Origin: DSWT01 sp035373625
GTDB taxonomy: Bacteria > Chloroflexota > Anaerolineae > B4-G1 > SLSP01
Direction: 5' to 3'
Length of the DNA stretch: 64,000 bases
Assembly: GCA_035373625.1 (NCBI GenBank)
Contig: DAOSNS010000023.1
Coordinates: forward strand, 1-64,000
In this document: one piece after another, positions 34,911 through 43,141 of the stretch
Layout of the letters: the number at the start of each line of letters is the position of its first letter
Numbering within the stretch: position 1 is the stretch's first letter
The notes under the pieces: model-generated
Seen by the model: only the letters and a program-made list of their open reading frames with translations
Told to the model about the DNA's origin: nothing
The model's database searches: none
Translations under genes and position numbers: made by a program

Positions 34911-34937
34911 TTAGCACTCGTAATCATAGAGTGCTAA
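34911..34937. promoter_or_regulatory. CIRCE element (HrcA operator)
   Basis: TTAGCACTC, nine-base spacer, GAGTGCTAA: an exact match to the CIRCE consensus, placed downstream of the promoter of hrcA-grpE-dnaJ-prmA. Confidence 0.97.
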
Positions 34938-34950
34938 AATCCATACATAA

Positions 34951-34978
34951 ATAATACCATGAAGAGGGCATGTGTCAA
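34951..34978 (-). promoter_or_regulatory. Promoter of the hrcA-grpE-dnaJ-prmA operon
   Basis: Minus strand TTGACA (34973-34978), 16-bp spacer, TATTAT (34951-34956). The CIRCE element begins 13 bp past the -10 box, so HrcA would block the start of transcription. Confidence 0.75.
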
Positions 34979-35058
34979 CATTGAGATTGGGACTTTTGAA
35001 GTTGTAGTTTTTGGATACAATGGGAGATATTCTACCAGTGCAAATCGGGAGGTTTTTT

Positions 35059-36096
35059 ATGGGGAAGAAGGTTGTTACGTTTGGTGAGATTATGATGCGT
35101 CTGGCGCCGCCGGGGTTTCTGCGTTTTGGACAGGCGCGCTCGTTCGATGTCATCTACGGCGGTGGTGAAGCGAACGTCGCCGTCTCGCTGGCGAACTTCG
35201 GTGTGCCGGTCAACTACGTCACCCGCCTGCCCAACAACGACCTGGGTGAGGCATGCCTCCAATTCATCCGGCAGTACGGTGTGGGGACGGATTACATTGT
35301 GCGTGGCGGTGAGCGGTTGGGCATCTATTTCCTGGAGACGGGGGCCGCGCAGCGCGGCAGCAAAGTCATCTATGATCGGGCTAACTCGTCCCTTGCCACG
35401 ATCAAGCGCGGTATGGTAGATTGGCGGACGGTTTTCGCCGACGCGGACTGGTTCCACTGGACGGGCATCACGCCCGCGATCTCGGAGGGAGCTGCCGATG
35501 TGTGCCTGGAAGCGGTACAGGTTGCCAAAGAGATGGGGCTGACCGTGTCCTGTGATCTCAACTTCCGCGCCAAGTTGTGGAAGTGGGGCAAGAAGGCCGG
35601 CGAGGTGATGTCCGAACTGGTGCGTTACAGCGACATCGCCATCGGCAACGAGGAGGACGCGGACAAGGTGTTCGGTATCAAAGCGCCCGACGCGGATGTG
35701 ACGGCGGGGAAGGTGGAGGCCGAAGGCTACAAGTACGTTTGCACGGCGTTGGTGGAACGCTTCCCCAACCTCAGCACCATCGCCATTACGCTGCGTGGGT
35801 CGCTCTCGGCAAGTCACAACACCTGGTCGGGTGTGCTGTGGCACAAGGGCGCGTTCTACAGCGCGCCGGTGTACGACATTGTGCACATCGTGGATCGCGT
35901 CGGCGGTGGCGATGCGTTCGGCGCCGGGCTGATCTACGGTCTGCGTACCTATGGTGAGGATGTGCAGAAGGCGCTGGACTTTGCCGTCGCCGCGTCGTGC
36001 CTCAAACACTCGATCCTGGGCGATTTTAACCTGGTGACCGTGGATGAGGTCGAAAAGCTGATGGGCGGCGATGTCTCGGGCCGCGTCTCGCGGTAA
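35059..36096 (+). CDS. kdgK: 2-dehydro-3-deoxygluconate kinase (PfkB family)
   Basis: PfkB kinase with GGGEANVAVSLANFG near residue 32 and the second signature DRVGGGDAFGAG, including the catalytic Asp, near residue 283. KDG kinases of this type (GEIMMRLAPPG start) make KDPG, and the aldolase gene that would use it comes next. The start at 35059 follows GGGAGG; a longer frame from 35011 is less likely. The gene is divergent from the heat-shock operon. Confidence 0.88.
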   Translation: MGKKVVTFGEIMMRLAPPGFLRFGQARSFDVIYGGGEANVAVSLANFGVPVNYVTRLPNNDLGEACLQFIRQYGVGTDYIVRGGERLGIYFLETGAAQRGSKVIYDRANSSLATIKRGMVDWRTVFADADWFHWTGITPAISEGAADVCLEAVQVAKEMGLTVSCDLNFRAKLWKWGKKAGEVMSELVRYSDIAIGNEEDADKVFGIKAPDADVTAGKVEAEGYKYVCTALVERFPNLSTIAITLRGSLSASHNTWSGVLWHKGAFYSAPVYDIVHIVDRVGGGDAFGAGLIYGLRTYGEDVQKALDFAVAASCLKHSILGDFNLVTVDEVEKLMGGDVSGRVSR

Positions 36097-36103
36097 AAAT
36101 TCT

Positions 36104-36165
36104 TGCCACAGAGAACACAGAGCACTCAGAGGATTTTTCTCTGCGCTCTCTGTGTTCTCGGTGGC
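36104..36165. repeat. CACAGAGAACACAGAG palindromic element, copy 1
   Basis: GCCACAGAGAACACAGAG pairs with CTCTGTGTTCTCGGTGGC about 25 bases later, with one mismatch, making an 18-bp hairpin. Copy 2 is at about 36277-36338. Partial relatives lie near 4445 and 58333. Confidence 0.75.
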
Positions 36166-36184
36166 TATTTGAGAGGAGAACAGT

Positions 36185-36319
36185 ATGGCACGCTTTGATC
36201 GGATGACGGTGTTGAACAGGATTATGGAGTTGGGCCTCGTGCCGGTGTTTTATCACGCGGATGCGGTAAAAATTCTTGCTACAGAGAACACAGAGCACTC
36301 AGAGGATTTTTCTCTGTGA
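36185..36319 (+). pseudogene. Truncated duplicate of the aldolase 5' end (44-codon frame)
   Basis: The first copy keeps its ribosome-binding site (GAGAGGAG) and start. Its first 26 residues equal those of the aldolase, then the frame runs through the second copy of the hairpin and stops at 36317-36319. It lacks the active site. It may be translated as a leader peptide. Confidence 0.8.
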
Positions 36320-36357
36320 TCTCTGTGTTCTCGGTGGCTATTTGAGAGGAGAACAGT

Positions 36358-37032
36358 ATGGCACGCTTTGATCGGATGACGGTGTTGAACAGGATTATGG
36401 AGTTGGGCCTCGTGCCGGTGTTTTATCACGCGGATGTGGAGGTCGCTGCGAAGGTCGTGGCAGCGTGCGCGGCGGGCGGGGCGACGGTGGTGGAGTTCAC
36501 CAACCGGGGCGACTACGCGCCGCAGGTATTTCTTGAGTTGAGCAAGCATTTTGCTAAGGCCGATCCCAACATCATTCTCGGTGTAGGCTCTATTGTGGAT
36601 GCGCCCACGGCGGCGCTGTATATCGCTTATGGCGCCAATTTCATCGTCGGTCCGAACCTGAATCCTGAGGTGGCACGGTTATGCAACCGGCGCAAGATTC
36701 CCTATTCGCCGGGGTGTGGCAGCGCGACGGAAATCGCCGAAGCGGAGGAATTGGGCGTGGAGATCGTCAAAGTCTTCCCCGGTAAGTCGGTCGGCGGGCC
36801 GGACTTCGTCAAGTCGGTGCTGGGGCCGTGCCCGTGGACGCGCATCATGCCGACCGGCGGCGTGGACGCCACGCAGGAGAGCATCAATGCCTGGTTCAAG
36901 GCGGGTGTGGCCTGCGTGGGGATCGGTTCGCAGCTCATCACCAAGCAGATTCTCGCCACGGGGGATTTCGAGGGGCTGGCGCAGAAGACGGCACAGGTCT
37001 TGCAGTGGATCCGCGAGGTGCGTGGGAAGTAG
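36358..37032 (+). CDS. eda: KDPG aldolase
   Basis: A class I aldolase of the KDPG/KHG family: VEFTNRGD near residue 47 (with the catalytic Glu), VGSIVDAPTA, NFIVGPNLNPE, the Schiff-base Lys in VKVFPGK and MPTGGVD. It splits KDPG to pyruvate and glyceraldehyde-3-phosphate and completes the pathway begun by the kinase upstream. The actual start is the ATG of the second copy of a 173-bp tandem duplication. Confidence 0.92.
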   Translation: MARFDRMTVLNRIMELGLVPVFYHADVEVAAKVVAACAAGGATVVEFTNRGDYAPQVFLELSKHFAKADPNIILGVGSIVDAPTAALYIAYGANFIVGPNLNPEVARLCNRRKIPYSPGCGSATEIAEAEELGVEIVKVFPGKSVGGPDFVKSVLGPCPWTRIMPTGGVDATQESINAWFKAGVACVGIGSQLITKQILATGDFEGLAQKTAQVLQWIREVRGK

Positions 37033-37046
37033 GGGCGGTTTTTTAT

Positions 37047-37520
37047 CTACATTAACACTGCCAGCACGATCATCAGCACACCCATCGCCGCATTGACGAC
37101 ACCGAACAACAGGACGGTGTTGTGCATCCAGGGCTTTCCCACCTTCAGAGCTGCCTGCGCCGGGACGATTGGATTATACCGCACGGTGACAGCCTTGCCC
37201 GCCGGGAATGCCGCAGCCACCGTGGCTGCCTGCCGTTCATCGGGGTAAGAGGCAAGGTAATACGGGACAAAATCGCGCTTCTCGGAGGTATAGCGTTGTC
37301 CTGCGACGGTATAGGCGTATTCGACGACCGGAGTGAAGGTGATGCTGGTCTCCTGCGGCGTGCGGCGCTCGTGACGGTAGACGAACGCCCGCAGCACTTC
37401 GCCGGCCGCTTTCGGCCAGTTCGCCGGTCCCTGGAAACTCCGTTTGGTCACGATTGTGGCGATCACGTAGACCGCGCCAAAGACGATCAGACACGCGCCG
37501 AAAACGATCAAGAATGGCAT
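37047..37520 (-). CDS. DUF3592 membrane protein
   Basis: A membrane segment at each end (FLIVFGACLIVFGAVYVIATI and LLFGVVNAAMGVLMIVLAVLM) with an outer beta domain between (TFTPVVEYAYTVAGQRYTS, VRYNPIVPAQAALK) as in DUF3592. Function unknown. AAGGAGG lies six bases before the ATG. It converges with eda, 14 bp apart, and no terminator is seen between them. Confidence 0.75.
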   Translation of the reverse strand: MPFLIVFGACLIVFGAVYVIATIVTKRSFQGPANWPKAAGEVLRAFVYRHERRTPQETSITFTPVVEYAYTVAGQRYTSEKRDFVPYYLASYPDERQAATVAAAFPAGKAVTVRYNPIVPAQAALKVGKPWMHNTVLLFGVVNAAMGVLMIVLAVLM

Positions 37521-37535
37521 TGTGTTCCTCCTTAT

Positions 37536-37587
37536 GTAGTCGGGTAGTCGGGTAGTTGGGTAGTCGAGTAGTCGGGTAGTCGAATTG
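37536..37587. repeat. GTAGTCGG short tandem repeats
   Basis: Six or so near-copies of the 8-mer GTAGTCGG lie right before the DUF3592 gene on the minus strand. A larger array of the same word is at 40370-40460. Confidence 0.85.
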
Positions 37588-37650
37588 ACGAAGATATGGT
37601 TGTGTTTACAGGATTATAATGCGAGGCGGATGCATGTCAACGTATCCGTC

Positions 37651-37689
37651 AGGGCTTTATCATTCTCGTTATTGTGACTTCGTCTGGCT
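37651..37689 (-). repeat. Dispersed 39-bp intergenic repeat, copy B
   Basis: Reverse complement of the copies at 4585 and 60308 (reads AGCCAGACGAAGTCAC then AATGATAAAGCCCT on the minus strand). It lies among inverted GGATC-rich words (GCGGATC and GATCCGC) at 37690-37760. No gene is seen between 37521 and 37792. Confidence 0.8.
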
Positions 37690-37792
37690 GCGAGCGGATC
37701 ACCCGTTTCTCAACCGCTTCAAGCGGATCGTCAGATCCGCGTTGGAGCGTCAGATCCGCTCAGTCAAATACCGCCGCAGAGATGCCTCGCCG

Positions 37793-38980
37793 CTACCGCA
37801 CGCGGCAGGCATATTGATACGCAGCCTCGGCGACCGGCGCAAGGGTCTCCCAGGCAAAGCGGTCGCGCGCATCGAAGGCGGCGCGTTCGCCGAGCGATTG
37901 GCGCAGTGTGGCATCGCGCAGCAGCGACGTTACCGCGTCAATGAACGCCGCGTCATCGCCGGGCGGGACAAGCAGACCCGTTTCGCCGTGGCGGATGCTC
38001 TCCGCTACCTGCCCCACGGCGTCGGCGACGACGGGAACGCCCGCCGCTAACAAATCCAACAGCTTGACCGGGCACTTGGTGCGGTTGAGTAGCGTGTCAT
38101 CGAAGGGATAGAGCGCCACATCCGCCTGGGCAAAATGCGCGGGCAAATCTTCCGGCGGAACCAGCCCGGCGTAGACAAGATCGGCATCCGGCGCGGGTGT
38201 CGTCCCTTCTGCCACCTGCCATCCCGATGTGCGAGCCTGTGCCAGCAGCGTCTCCTCTTCCGCAAAGAAGCCTTTCCCCACCACCCACAACCGCACATCC
38301 GGCACACGCGCCCGCACGCCCTCGACGATGCGCCATAGCCGTTCTACTTTGTACTCGAAGAAGCGGGTGTAGAGCAGCAGTGTGGGGCGGCGCGCTATCC
38401 CGGACGTTTGTGGCGCCGTCATGCGCGGGATGCACCCGTTCGGCAGATAGAAGACCCGTTCCGGTGATCCGCCCGTCGCCCAGACGAGCGTTTGCAGCGC
38501 ACGACTGGCAACGGTGACAGCAGCGGCATGCGTCAGTCCCCACCGCTCCTGCCACGCAAAGAAACGCTTGAGCAATGCCGGATAGGGATTGACGTCGTTC
38601 CAGCCGCCGTAGCCCTCCCAATCGTCGGTGTCCACGATCACCGGGAAACGGCGACGCAGTGCCAGATGTGCCAATCCTGCATAGGCTTTGGGCTTGAAAG
38701 TGTGGATAACATCCGGTCCGAGGGCCACGGCGCGCCGCACCAACGCCGCCGTCAGCTGCCAGTGGAACCAGCCCGGCACTCCCATCGGCAGCGCGACGTT
38801 TTCGACCTGCACGCCGCCGTCATCCCAGGACTTGCCCGCGTCTTCGGGATTTTGCCAGGGTGGGAGTATCAGCGTGACGCTATGCCCGCGCGCGACGAGG
38901 GCCTGCGCCAGCGGCAGCGCTCGCACACTCATCGTGCCGCGCGGACGTAGCCCGAATGGGCCGATCATTACGATGCGCAC
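37793..38980 (-). CDS. Family 4-type glycosyltransferase (GT-B fold)
   Basis: N-terminal GT-B motif (MIGPFGLRPRGTMSVRALPLAQAL), central TLLLYTRFFEYKVERL with the nucleotide-binding region, and the C-terminal PVKLLDLLAAGVPVVADAVG box with the donor-binding Glu region (HGETGLLVPPGDD). It transfers a nucleotide-activated sugar; donor and acceptor are unknown. GTG start behind GAGGGG. No other surface-sugar genes are next to it. Confidence 0.8.
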   Translation of the reverse strand: MRIVMIGPFGLRPRGTMSVRALPLAQALVARGHSVTLILPPWQNPEDAGKSWDDGGVQVENVALPMGVPGWFHWQLTAALVRRAVALGPDVIHTFKPKAYAGLAHLALRRRFPVIVDTDDWEGYGGWNDVNPYPALLKRFFAWQERWGLTHAAAVTVASRALQTLVWATGGSPERVFYLPNGCIPRMTAPQTSGIARRPTLLLYTRFFEYKVERLWRIVEGVRARVPDVRLWVVGKGFFAEEETLLAQARTSGWQVAEGTTPAPDADLVYAGLVPPEDLPAHFAQADVALYPFDDTLLNRTKCPVKLLDLLAAGVPVVADAVGQVAESIRHGETGLLVPPGDDAAFIDAVTSLLRDATLRQSLGERAAFDARDRFAWETLAPVAEAAYQYACRVR

Positions 38981-39101
38981 GGCGTCCCCTCAATTTTCGT
39001 CAACGGATTAAACGGATTTAACGGATTAGGAAATGCTAATCTGCTTAATCCGCTAAATCTGCTGACCAAATTATCATACGTTGACAGTACACAACCACGC
39101 A

Positions 39102-39650
39102 TCAGTGCGCCTCATGGTAGCGGGTGGTGAAATCGGCATCGTGAACCAATCCCCAAATCACATCGGCGACTTCGCCAGGCGTTAGTGACGTGGTATCCAC
39201 CACGTAGCCCAGATCGCCGTTGCGCGCCGCTGCTTCCTGGATGCGCATCAACTCCACCGCGCGGTTGAGATGCCAGGCCACTTCATCGGGTGAACGTGAA
39301 GAGTCACGGAGACGTTGTTCGATCACCGGCGCGTCGCACACGAGGCGGAAGACGTAGATTTCATCGTCCAGGTCGGCGAGTAGTGTCCGCAAGCGCGCCA
39401 GCGATTCCGGCGACTCAAAGACGTAGGGGATGACGAAGTTGTGATAATCGCCATGCTCGATGTGAAACGCGATCAGATGCCGCAGCGTTTGATAGAGATG
39501 CTCGATACGCACATCGTCGTAGATCTCGAACGGATGCACCGCGCCGATGTAGTCACCGTCAAGGAAGACGGCGCGGTTGAATTTCTGGGTTACAAGCTCA
39601 CCCGTGGTGCTCTTGCCGATGCCGCAAGGACCGTTGATGATGATGATCAT
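39102..39650 (-). CDS. Small P-loop kinase-like protein
   Basis: Walker A GPCGIGKSTT at residues 7-16 and a helical fold with an acidic VFLDGDYIGA motif, similar in style to shikimate/gluconate-type kinases and to AAA_33 proteins. The substrate is unknown. The length (182 residues) fits. GGAGA precedes the ATG. Confidence 0.65.
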   Translation of the reverse strand: MIIIINGPCGIGKSTTGELVTQKFNRAVFLDGDYIGAVHPFEIYDDVRIEHLYQTLRHLIAFHIEHGDYHNFVIPYVFESPESLARLRTLLADLDDEIYVFRLVCDAPVIEQRLRDSSRSPDEVAWHLNRAVELMRIQEAAARNGDLGYVVDTTSLTPGEVADVIWGLVHDADFTTRYHEAH

Positions 39651-39700
39651 GGTACTTGGTCTCCTTCAAAAGTGTCAACGGGTTAAACGGATGAAACGGA

Positions 39701-40366
39701 TCAGGAAGATAAAAAATCCGTTAAAATCCGTTCAATGTCCGTTGACAAACATAAGGCTACAGGGCGGAAAGTCAACCGGTGCAGCGGACAGACGCCCAGG
39801 CGGTGCAACGCTTCCTGGTGTTGGCGCGTGCCGTAGCCTTTGTGCTGCGCGAAGCCGTAGCCGGGAAATTCTTTCTCCGCCACGTCCGCCATCCAGCGGT
39901 CCCGCGCGACTTTGGCGATAATGCTGGCTGCTGCCACCGACAGCGAGCGCGCGTCAGCGTAGGGGAAGGCATTCTGCGGCAAGTTGACGTCGGGCAGACG
40001 CAGTGCGTCAATCACCAGGGCGTCCGGGGTAACGGGTAGCGCCGCCAATGCCCGTTGCATCGCCAATCGCGTCGCCGGGACGATGCCGAGCGTGTCAATC
40101 TCATGCTGTTCGCTCCATCCTACCCCTACCGCCAGCGCTACGTCGCGGATACGAAGCGCCAACGTTTCACGCACGGCGGGCGATATTTGCTTGGAATCGC
40201 GCACGCCGGTCAGTGCCGCACAAATATCATCCCCAAGCGGCAAAATCACCGCCGCGGCGACCACCGGTCCGGCCCACGCTCCTCGCCCGGCCTCATCCAG
40301 CCCCGCTACTCGCTGAAACCCCCGCGCCCAGAATCGTGCTTCTGCCTCAAGTGTTGGTAAGTTCAT
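39701..40366 (-). CDS. rnhB: Ribonuclease HII
   Basis: The catalytic DEAGRG at residues 24-29, RDSKQIS, the DALRLPD segment and the C-terminal SIIAKVARDRWM and GYGFAQHKGYGT motifs identify RNase HII. It removes ribonucleotides misplaced in DNA. The last 12 residues (STDIERILTDFLSS) run into a short repeat that also occurs near 39000 (ACGGATTTAACGGATT type). Confidence 0.93.
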   Translation of the reverse strand: MNLPTLEAEARFWARGFQRVAGLDEAGRGAWAGPVVAAAVILPLGDDICAALTGVRDSKQISPAVRETLALRIRDVALAVGVGWSEQHEIDTLGIVPATRLAMQRALAALPVTPDALVIDALRLPDVNLPQNAFPYADARSLSVAAASIIAKVARDRWMADVAEKEFPGYGFAQHKGYGTRQHQEALHRLGVCPLHRLTFRPVALCLSTDIERILTDFLSS

Positions 40367-40565
40367 ATAGTCAGGTAGTCAGGTAGTCGGATAGTCAGGT
40401 AGTCGGATAGTCGGATAGTCGGATAGTCAGGTAGTCAGGTAGTCAGGTAGTCGGATAGTCAACCGCTGATTCGCCATTTGCCATTCGCCATTCGCCATTC
40501 GCCATTCACCATTCGCCATTCGCCATTTGCCATTTGCCATTCGCCATTCGCTATTCGCCATTCGC
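40367..40565. repeat. Two short tandem arrays: TAGTCAGG/TAGTCGGA and CCATTCG
   Basis: About eleven TAGTC-led 8-mers (40370-40460) are followed by about a dozen CCATTCG/CCATTTG heptamers (40477-40565). Together they fill the gap between rnhB and the TPR gene promoter. No gene is present. Confidence 0.9.
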
Positions 40566-40603
40566 TTATTCTGCCACACTCCGCCCAATTGCCAAATGTG
40601 TAT

Positions 40604-40632
40604 TTGCTTTTTTGCCTATGTCGTTTTATACT
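40604..40632 (+). promoter_or_regulatory. Promoter of the membrane TPR gene
   Basis: TTGCTT (40604-40609), 17-bp spacer, TATACT (40627-40632). GAGGAGG at about 40685 then serves the ATG at 40700. Confidence 0.6.
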
Positions 40633-40699
40633 GAGTTTGCACAGGAAGCCGGTAGGGCAAATGCCCGATGCCGGGCTATAAAAAAGAGGAGGTTAAGGT

Positions 40700-42001
40700 A
40701 TGGGGTTGCTTGATGATCGTAGCGCAAAGCAACAAGAAGATGAACTTTTTGATCTCTTTGATGAGATGGGTGAGGAGCCGCCTGTACAAGAACCGCCGAA
40801 GGGGGGCAAGGAAAAAACGCCACGTTCCGGGCGTAAGCCACGTCCTCCTAAACCTGAGAAAGCCCCCAAGCCTGCCAGAGTATCTAAGAGGAGTCAGAAA
40901 CGCGGCCAGAGCCAGGAGCTTAGCTCTACTCAGAAGTTAGTGTTGGTTTTTTTAGGCATTGTGGTCATCATTGTTTACCTGGTGCTATTATCACTGCTGA
41001 GGCAAAATAAGCCGGCTACTTTTGCAACTGCCGTGACGGGGGGAGTTCCTACAGTCGCTCCTACAGCCTTTCAACCTAAGCCACCCACCTGGACCCCATC
41101 AACGTCATCTACGCAGGCGCTCCAGGCAAATCCGTCTACGTTGACGCCGGCGCCTTTGCCGCCGGCGGTGACAAAATTCGATGAGCATCTTGACCTTTAT
41201 CCTGATGATATTGAGGTGCGTATTCAGCGTGGCAATGAATATTTGAAGTTGGGAGTTTACGAAGCGGCATTGAGTGATTTTGAGTATGCCCGGCAACTTG
41301 ATGAAAAGCGCCCAGAAGTCTACCTCGGTATAGGACGCGCTTATTATCGGTTGCTTAACTGGCCTGAAGCAGAGAGCGCACTTTTGACTGCTGTGTCTTT
41401 CGATCCTGAGATGCCTGAACCCCGTTTTGACCTTGGTATGTTGTATTATCTTCAGGGACGCTTTCAGGAAGCTATAAGAGAGTTCGACCAGGCAGCAGAG
41501 TACAACCCCGACTATGCTGAAGCCGAAGCTTGGCTGGCTATTGCCTCGGCGCAATATGGAGATGCTAAAGAAGCCATGGCCGCATCTGGAAGAGCGATCA
41601 GTATTACCCGGGAAATCCCTATCGTGTATATTGCTCAGGCCTGGGCTTATCAGGTTCAAAATCCGCCGGATGTGGATTCGGCTCAAGCGGCTTTGCTTTA
41701 TGCCCAGAAGTTGGCGCCTTATGACTTTGAGGTGCTTACAACAATGGCGCGTTTTTATAGCGATGTGCGGCCTGAGTTTTTGGCGGAAGCAGAACAACTC
41801 GCCTATCTGGCCCTTCAATGGGCCAGGAACGATTTGGAACGGGCGCGCGCTTTATACACATTGGGTCATGTTCTCCTGGCCCAAAATCGTAAAGATGAAG
41901 CCCGTAAGGCACTTATGGAGGCTGCTGATTTAACGCTCTATAATGACCAGGTGTTGTTATACGGCGTTGTCGAAGACATCAACCGCGCGCTTGCTCCATG
42001 A
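40700..42001 (+). CDS. Single-pass membrane protein with extracellular TPRs
   Basis: The cytoplasmic N-terminus (residues 1-75) is Lys/Pro-rich. A single membrane segment follows (KLVLVFLGIVVIIVYLVLLSLL), then a Thr/Pro linker and about six TPRs (for example EVRIQRGNEYLKLGVYEAAL). The TPR part would lie outside the membrane. Base and codon use are visibly more AT-rich than in the neighbours, perhaps a sign of transfer or a different constraint. Its product is unknown. A Rieske gene follows. Confidence 0.75.
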   Translation: MGLLDDRSAKQQEDELFDLFDEMGEEPPVQEPPKGGKEKTPRSGRKPRPPKPEKAPKPARVSKRSQKRGQSQELSSTQKLVLVFLGIVVIIVYLVLLSLLRQNKPATFATAVTGGVPTVAPTAFQPKPPTWTPSTSSTQALQANPSTLTPAPLPPAVTKFDEHLDLYPDDIEVRIQRGNEYLKLGVYEAALSDFEYARQLDEKRPEVYLGIGRAYYRLLNWPEAESALLTAVSFDPEMPEPRFDLGMLYYLQGRFQEAIREFDQAAEYNPDYAEAEAWLAIASAQYGDAKEAMAASGRAISITREIPIVYIAQAWAYQVQNPPDVDSAQAALLYAQKLAPYDFEVLTTMARFYSDVRPEFLAEAEQLAYLALQWARNDLERARALYTLGHVLLAQNRKDEARKALMEAADLTLYNDQVLLYGVVEDINRALAP

Positions 42002-42092
42002 CCTGGCCAGCCGGAAGCAAAAGCCGCAAAGGACGAAGGCCACAGATGTTCCAACATTCAAACGCTTTAACGCCTGGTTGGGGGAGGAAATC

Positions 42093-43070
42093 GTGATTCC
42101 AAATCAATGGTATGTGGTGCTGGATTCTGCGCAGGTGAAAAACAAGCCGGTCGGCGTCACGCGCCTGGGAGAGAAGCTCGTCTTCTGGCGTGAGGCGACG
42201 GGGAAAGTGGCGTGTGTGCGTGATCGCTGCGTGCATCGCGGCGTGGCCTTGAGCAAGGGTAAGGTGATGTCCAATGGAACCCTGCAATGCCCTTTTCATG
42301 GCTTTGAGTACGATGCCAGCGGCAAGGTGACCAAAATCCCGGCGAACGGCAAACTCACGCCTGTGCCGGAGCGCTTCAAAGTCAACAGTTACCCCACGCA
42401 CGAGGCACACGGCTTCATTTGGATTTGGTGGGGTGAAAATCCCCCAGAGGACCTCAAGCCGCCGCGTTTCTTCGAGGACATCACGCCGGATTTCTCTTAC
42501 GGTTCGGCGCGCGACCCGTGGAACGCGCATTATTCCCGCGTCATCGAGAATCAGCTTGATGTGGTGCATTTGCCTTTCGTTCACTACAACACCATCGGGC
42601 GCGGCAATCGCGTGCTGGTCAACGGCCCGGTTGTCGAATGGCGCGGCGAGGATACGTTCCGGGTCTACGTTTTCAACGAGGAAGATCGCGGGCAAACACC
42701 GCGCAAGCCGGAGGACATCCCCGGCCCCTATCCTACCTTCCACCTGGAATTCCAGTTCCCCAATCTCTGGCAGAACTACATCAGCGATGATGTGCGGGTT
42801 GTGGCCGCCTTTGTGCCTGTGGATATGGAACACACATTGCTATACCTGCGTTTCTACCAGCGTTTTATGCGTTTCCCCTTGCTGCGGGATATTGTCAACA
42901 CGCTGGCAATGCCGTTCAACGTCTATGTCGCCCATCAAGACCGCCGGGTTGTCATCACGCAGGTCCCCAAACCCTCGGCTCTGCGGATAGACGAAAAGCT
43001 GATCCAGGGCGACCGTCCCATCGTCGAATACCGACGCCGGCGCCAGGAATTGCTGGACGCCGCGCGTTGA
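42093..43070 (+). CDS. Rieske (2Fe-2S) non-heme iron oxygenase
   Basis: The Rieske cluster is at Cys46-V-His48 and Cys66-P-F-His69. The mononuclear iron site DxxHxxxxH appears in QLDVVHLPFVHY. The protein is about 325 residues, close to PaO/Vanillate demethylase-type oxygenases. The substrate cannot be told. GTG 42093 with GGGAGG five bases upstream is preferred over a longer frame that overlaps the TPR gene by 59 bp. An electron-transfer partner is not encoded nearby. Confidence 0.85.
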   Translation: MIPNQWYVVLDSAQVKNKPVGVTRLGEKLVFWREATGKVACVRDRCVHRGVALSKGKVMSNGTLQCPFHGFEYDASGKVTKIPANGKLTPVPERFKVNSYPTHEAHGFIWIWWGENPPEDLKPPRFFEDITPDFSYGSARDPWNAHYSRVIENQLDVVHLPFVHYNTIGRGNRVLVNGPVVEWRGEDTFRVYVFNEEDRGQTPRKPEDIPGPYPTFHLEFQFPNLWQNYISDDVRVVAAFVPVDMEHTLLYLRFYQRFMRFPLLRDIVNTLAMPFNVYVAHQDRRVVITQVPKPSALRIDEKLIQGDRPIVEYRRRRQELLDAAR

Positions 43071-43088
43071 GTCCTCGACATAAAACAA

Positions 43089-43122
43089 ATGCAGCAGATT
43101 ACACGAATGTAATCTGCTGCAT
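43089..43122. terminator. Hairpin between convergent genes
   Basis: Perfect 15-bp stem ATGCAGCAGATTACA with loop CGAA, followed by CGTTTG. It stands 19 bp past the Rieske stop and 20 bp before the end of the convergent gene. Confidence 0.75.
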
Positions 43123-43141
43123 CGTTTGATAGCTATGTTGT

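Larger units (their letters stand above)
36090..36435 (+). repeat. 173-bp tandem duplication before and into the KDPG aldolase gene
   Basis: 36090-36262 is repeated as 36263-36435 with only a few base changes. Each copy holds the hairpin element, the ribosome-binding site, the aldolase ATG and 26 codons. Confidence 0.95.

Noticed and set aside
36026..36549. Two minus-strand frames across the aldolase duplication
   Set aside because: They share duplicated sequence (HREHRERREKSSECSV) and are the reverse of the hairpin and the aldolase start.
41105..41818. Minus-strand 237-residue frame opposite the TPR gene
   Set aside because: It is a shadow of a TPR repeat protein and has no motif.
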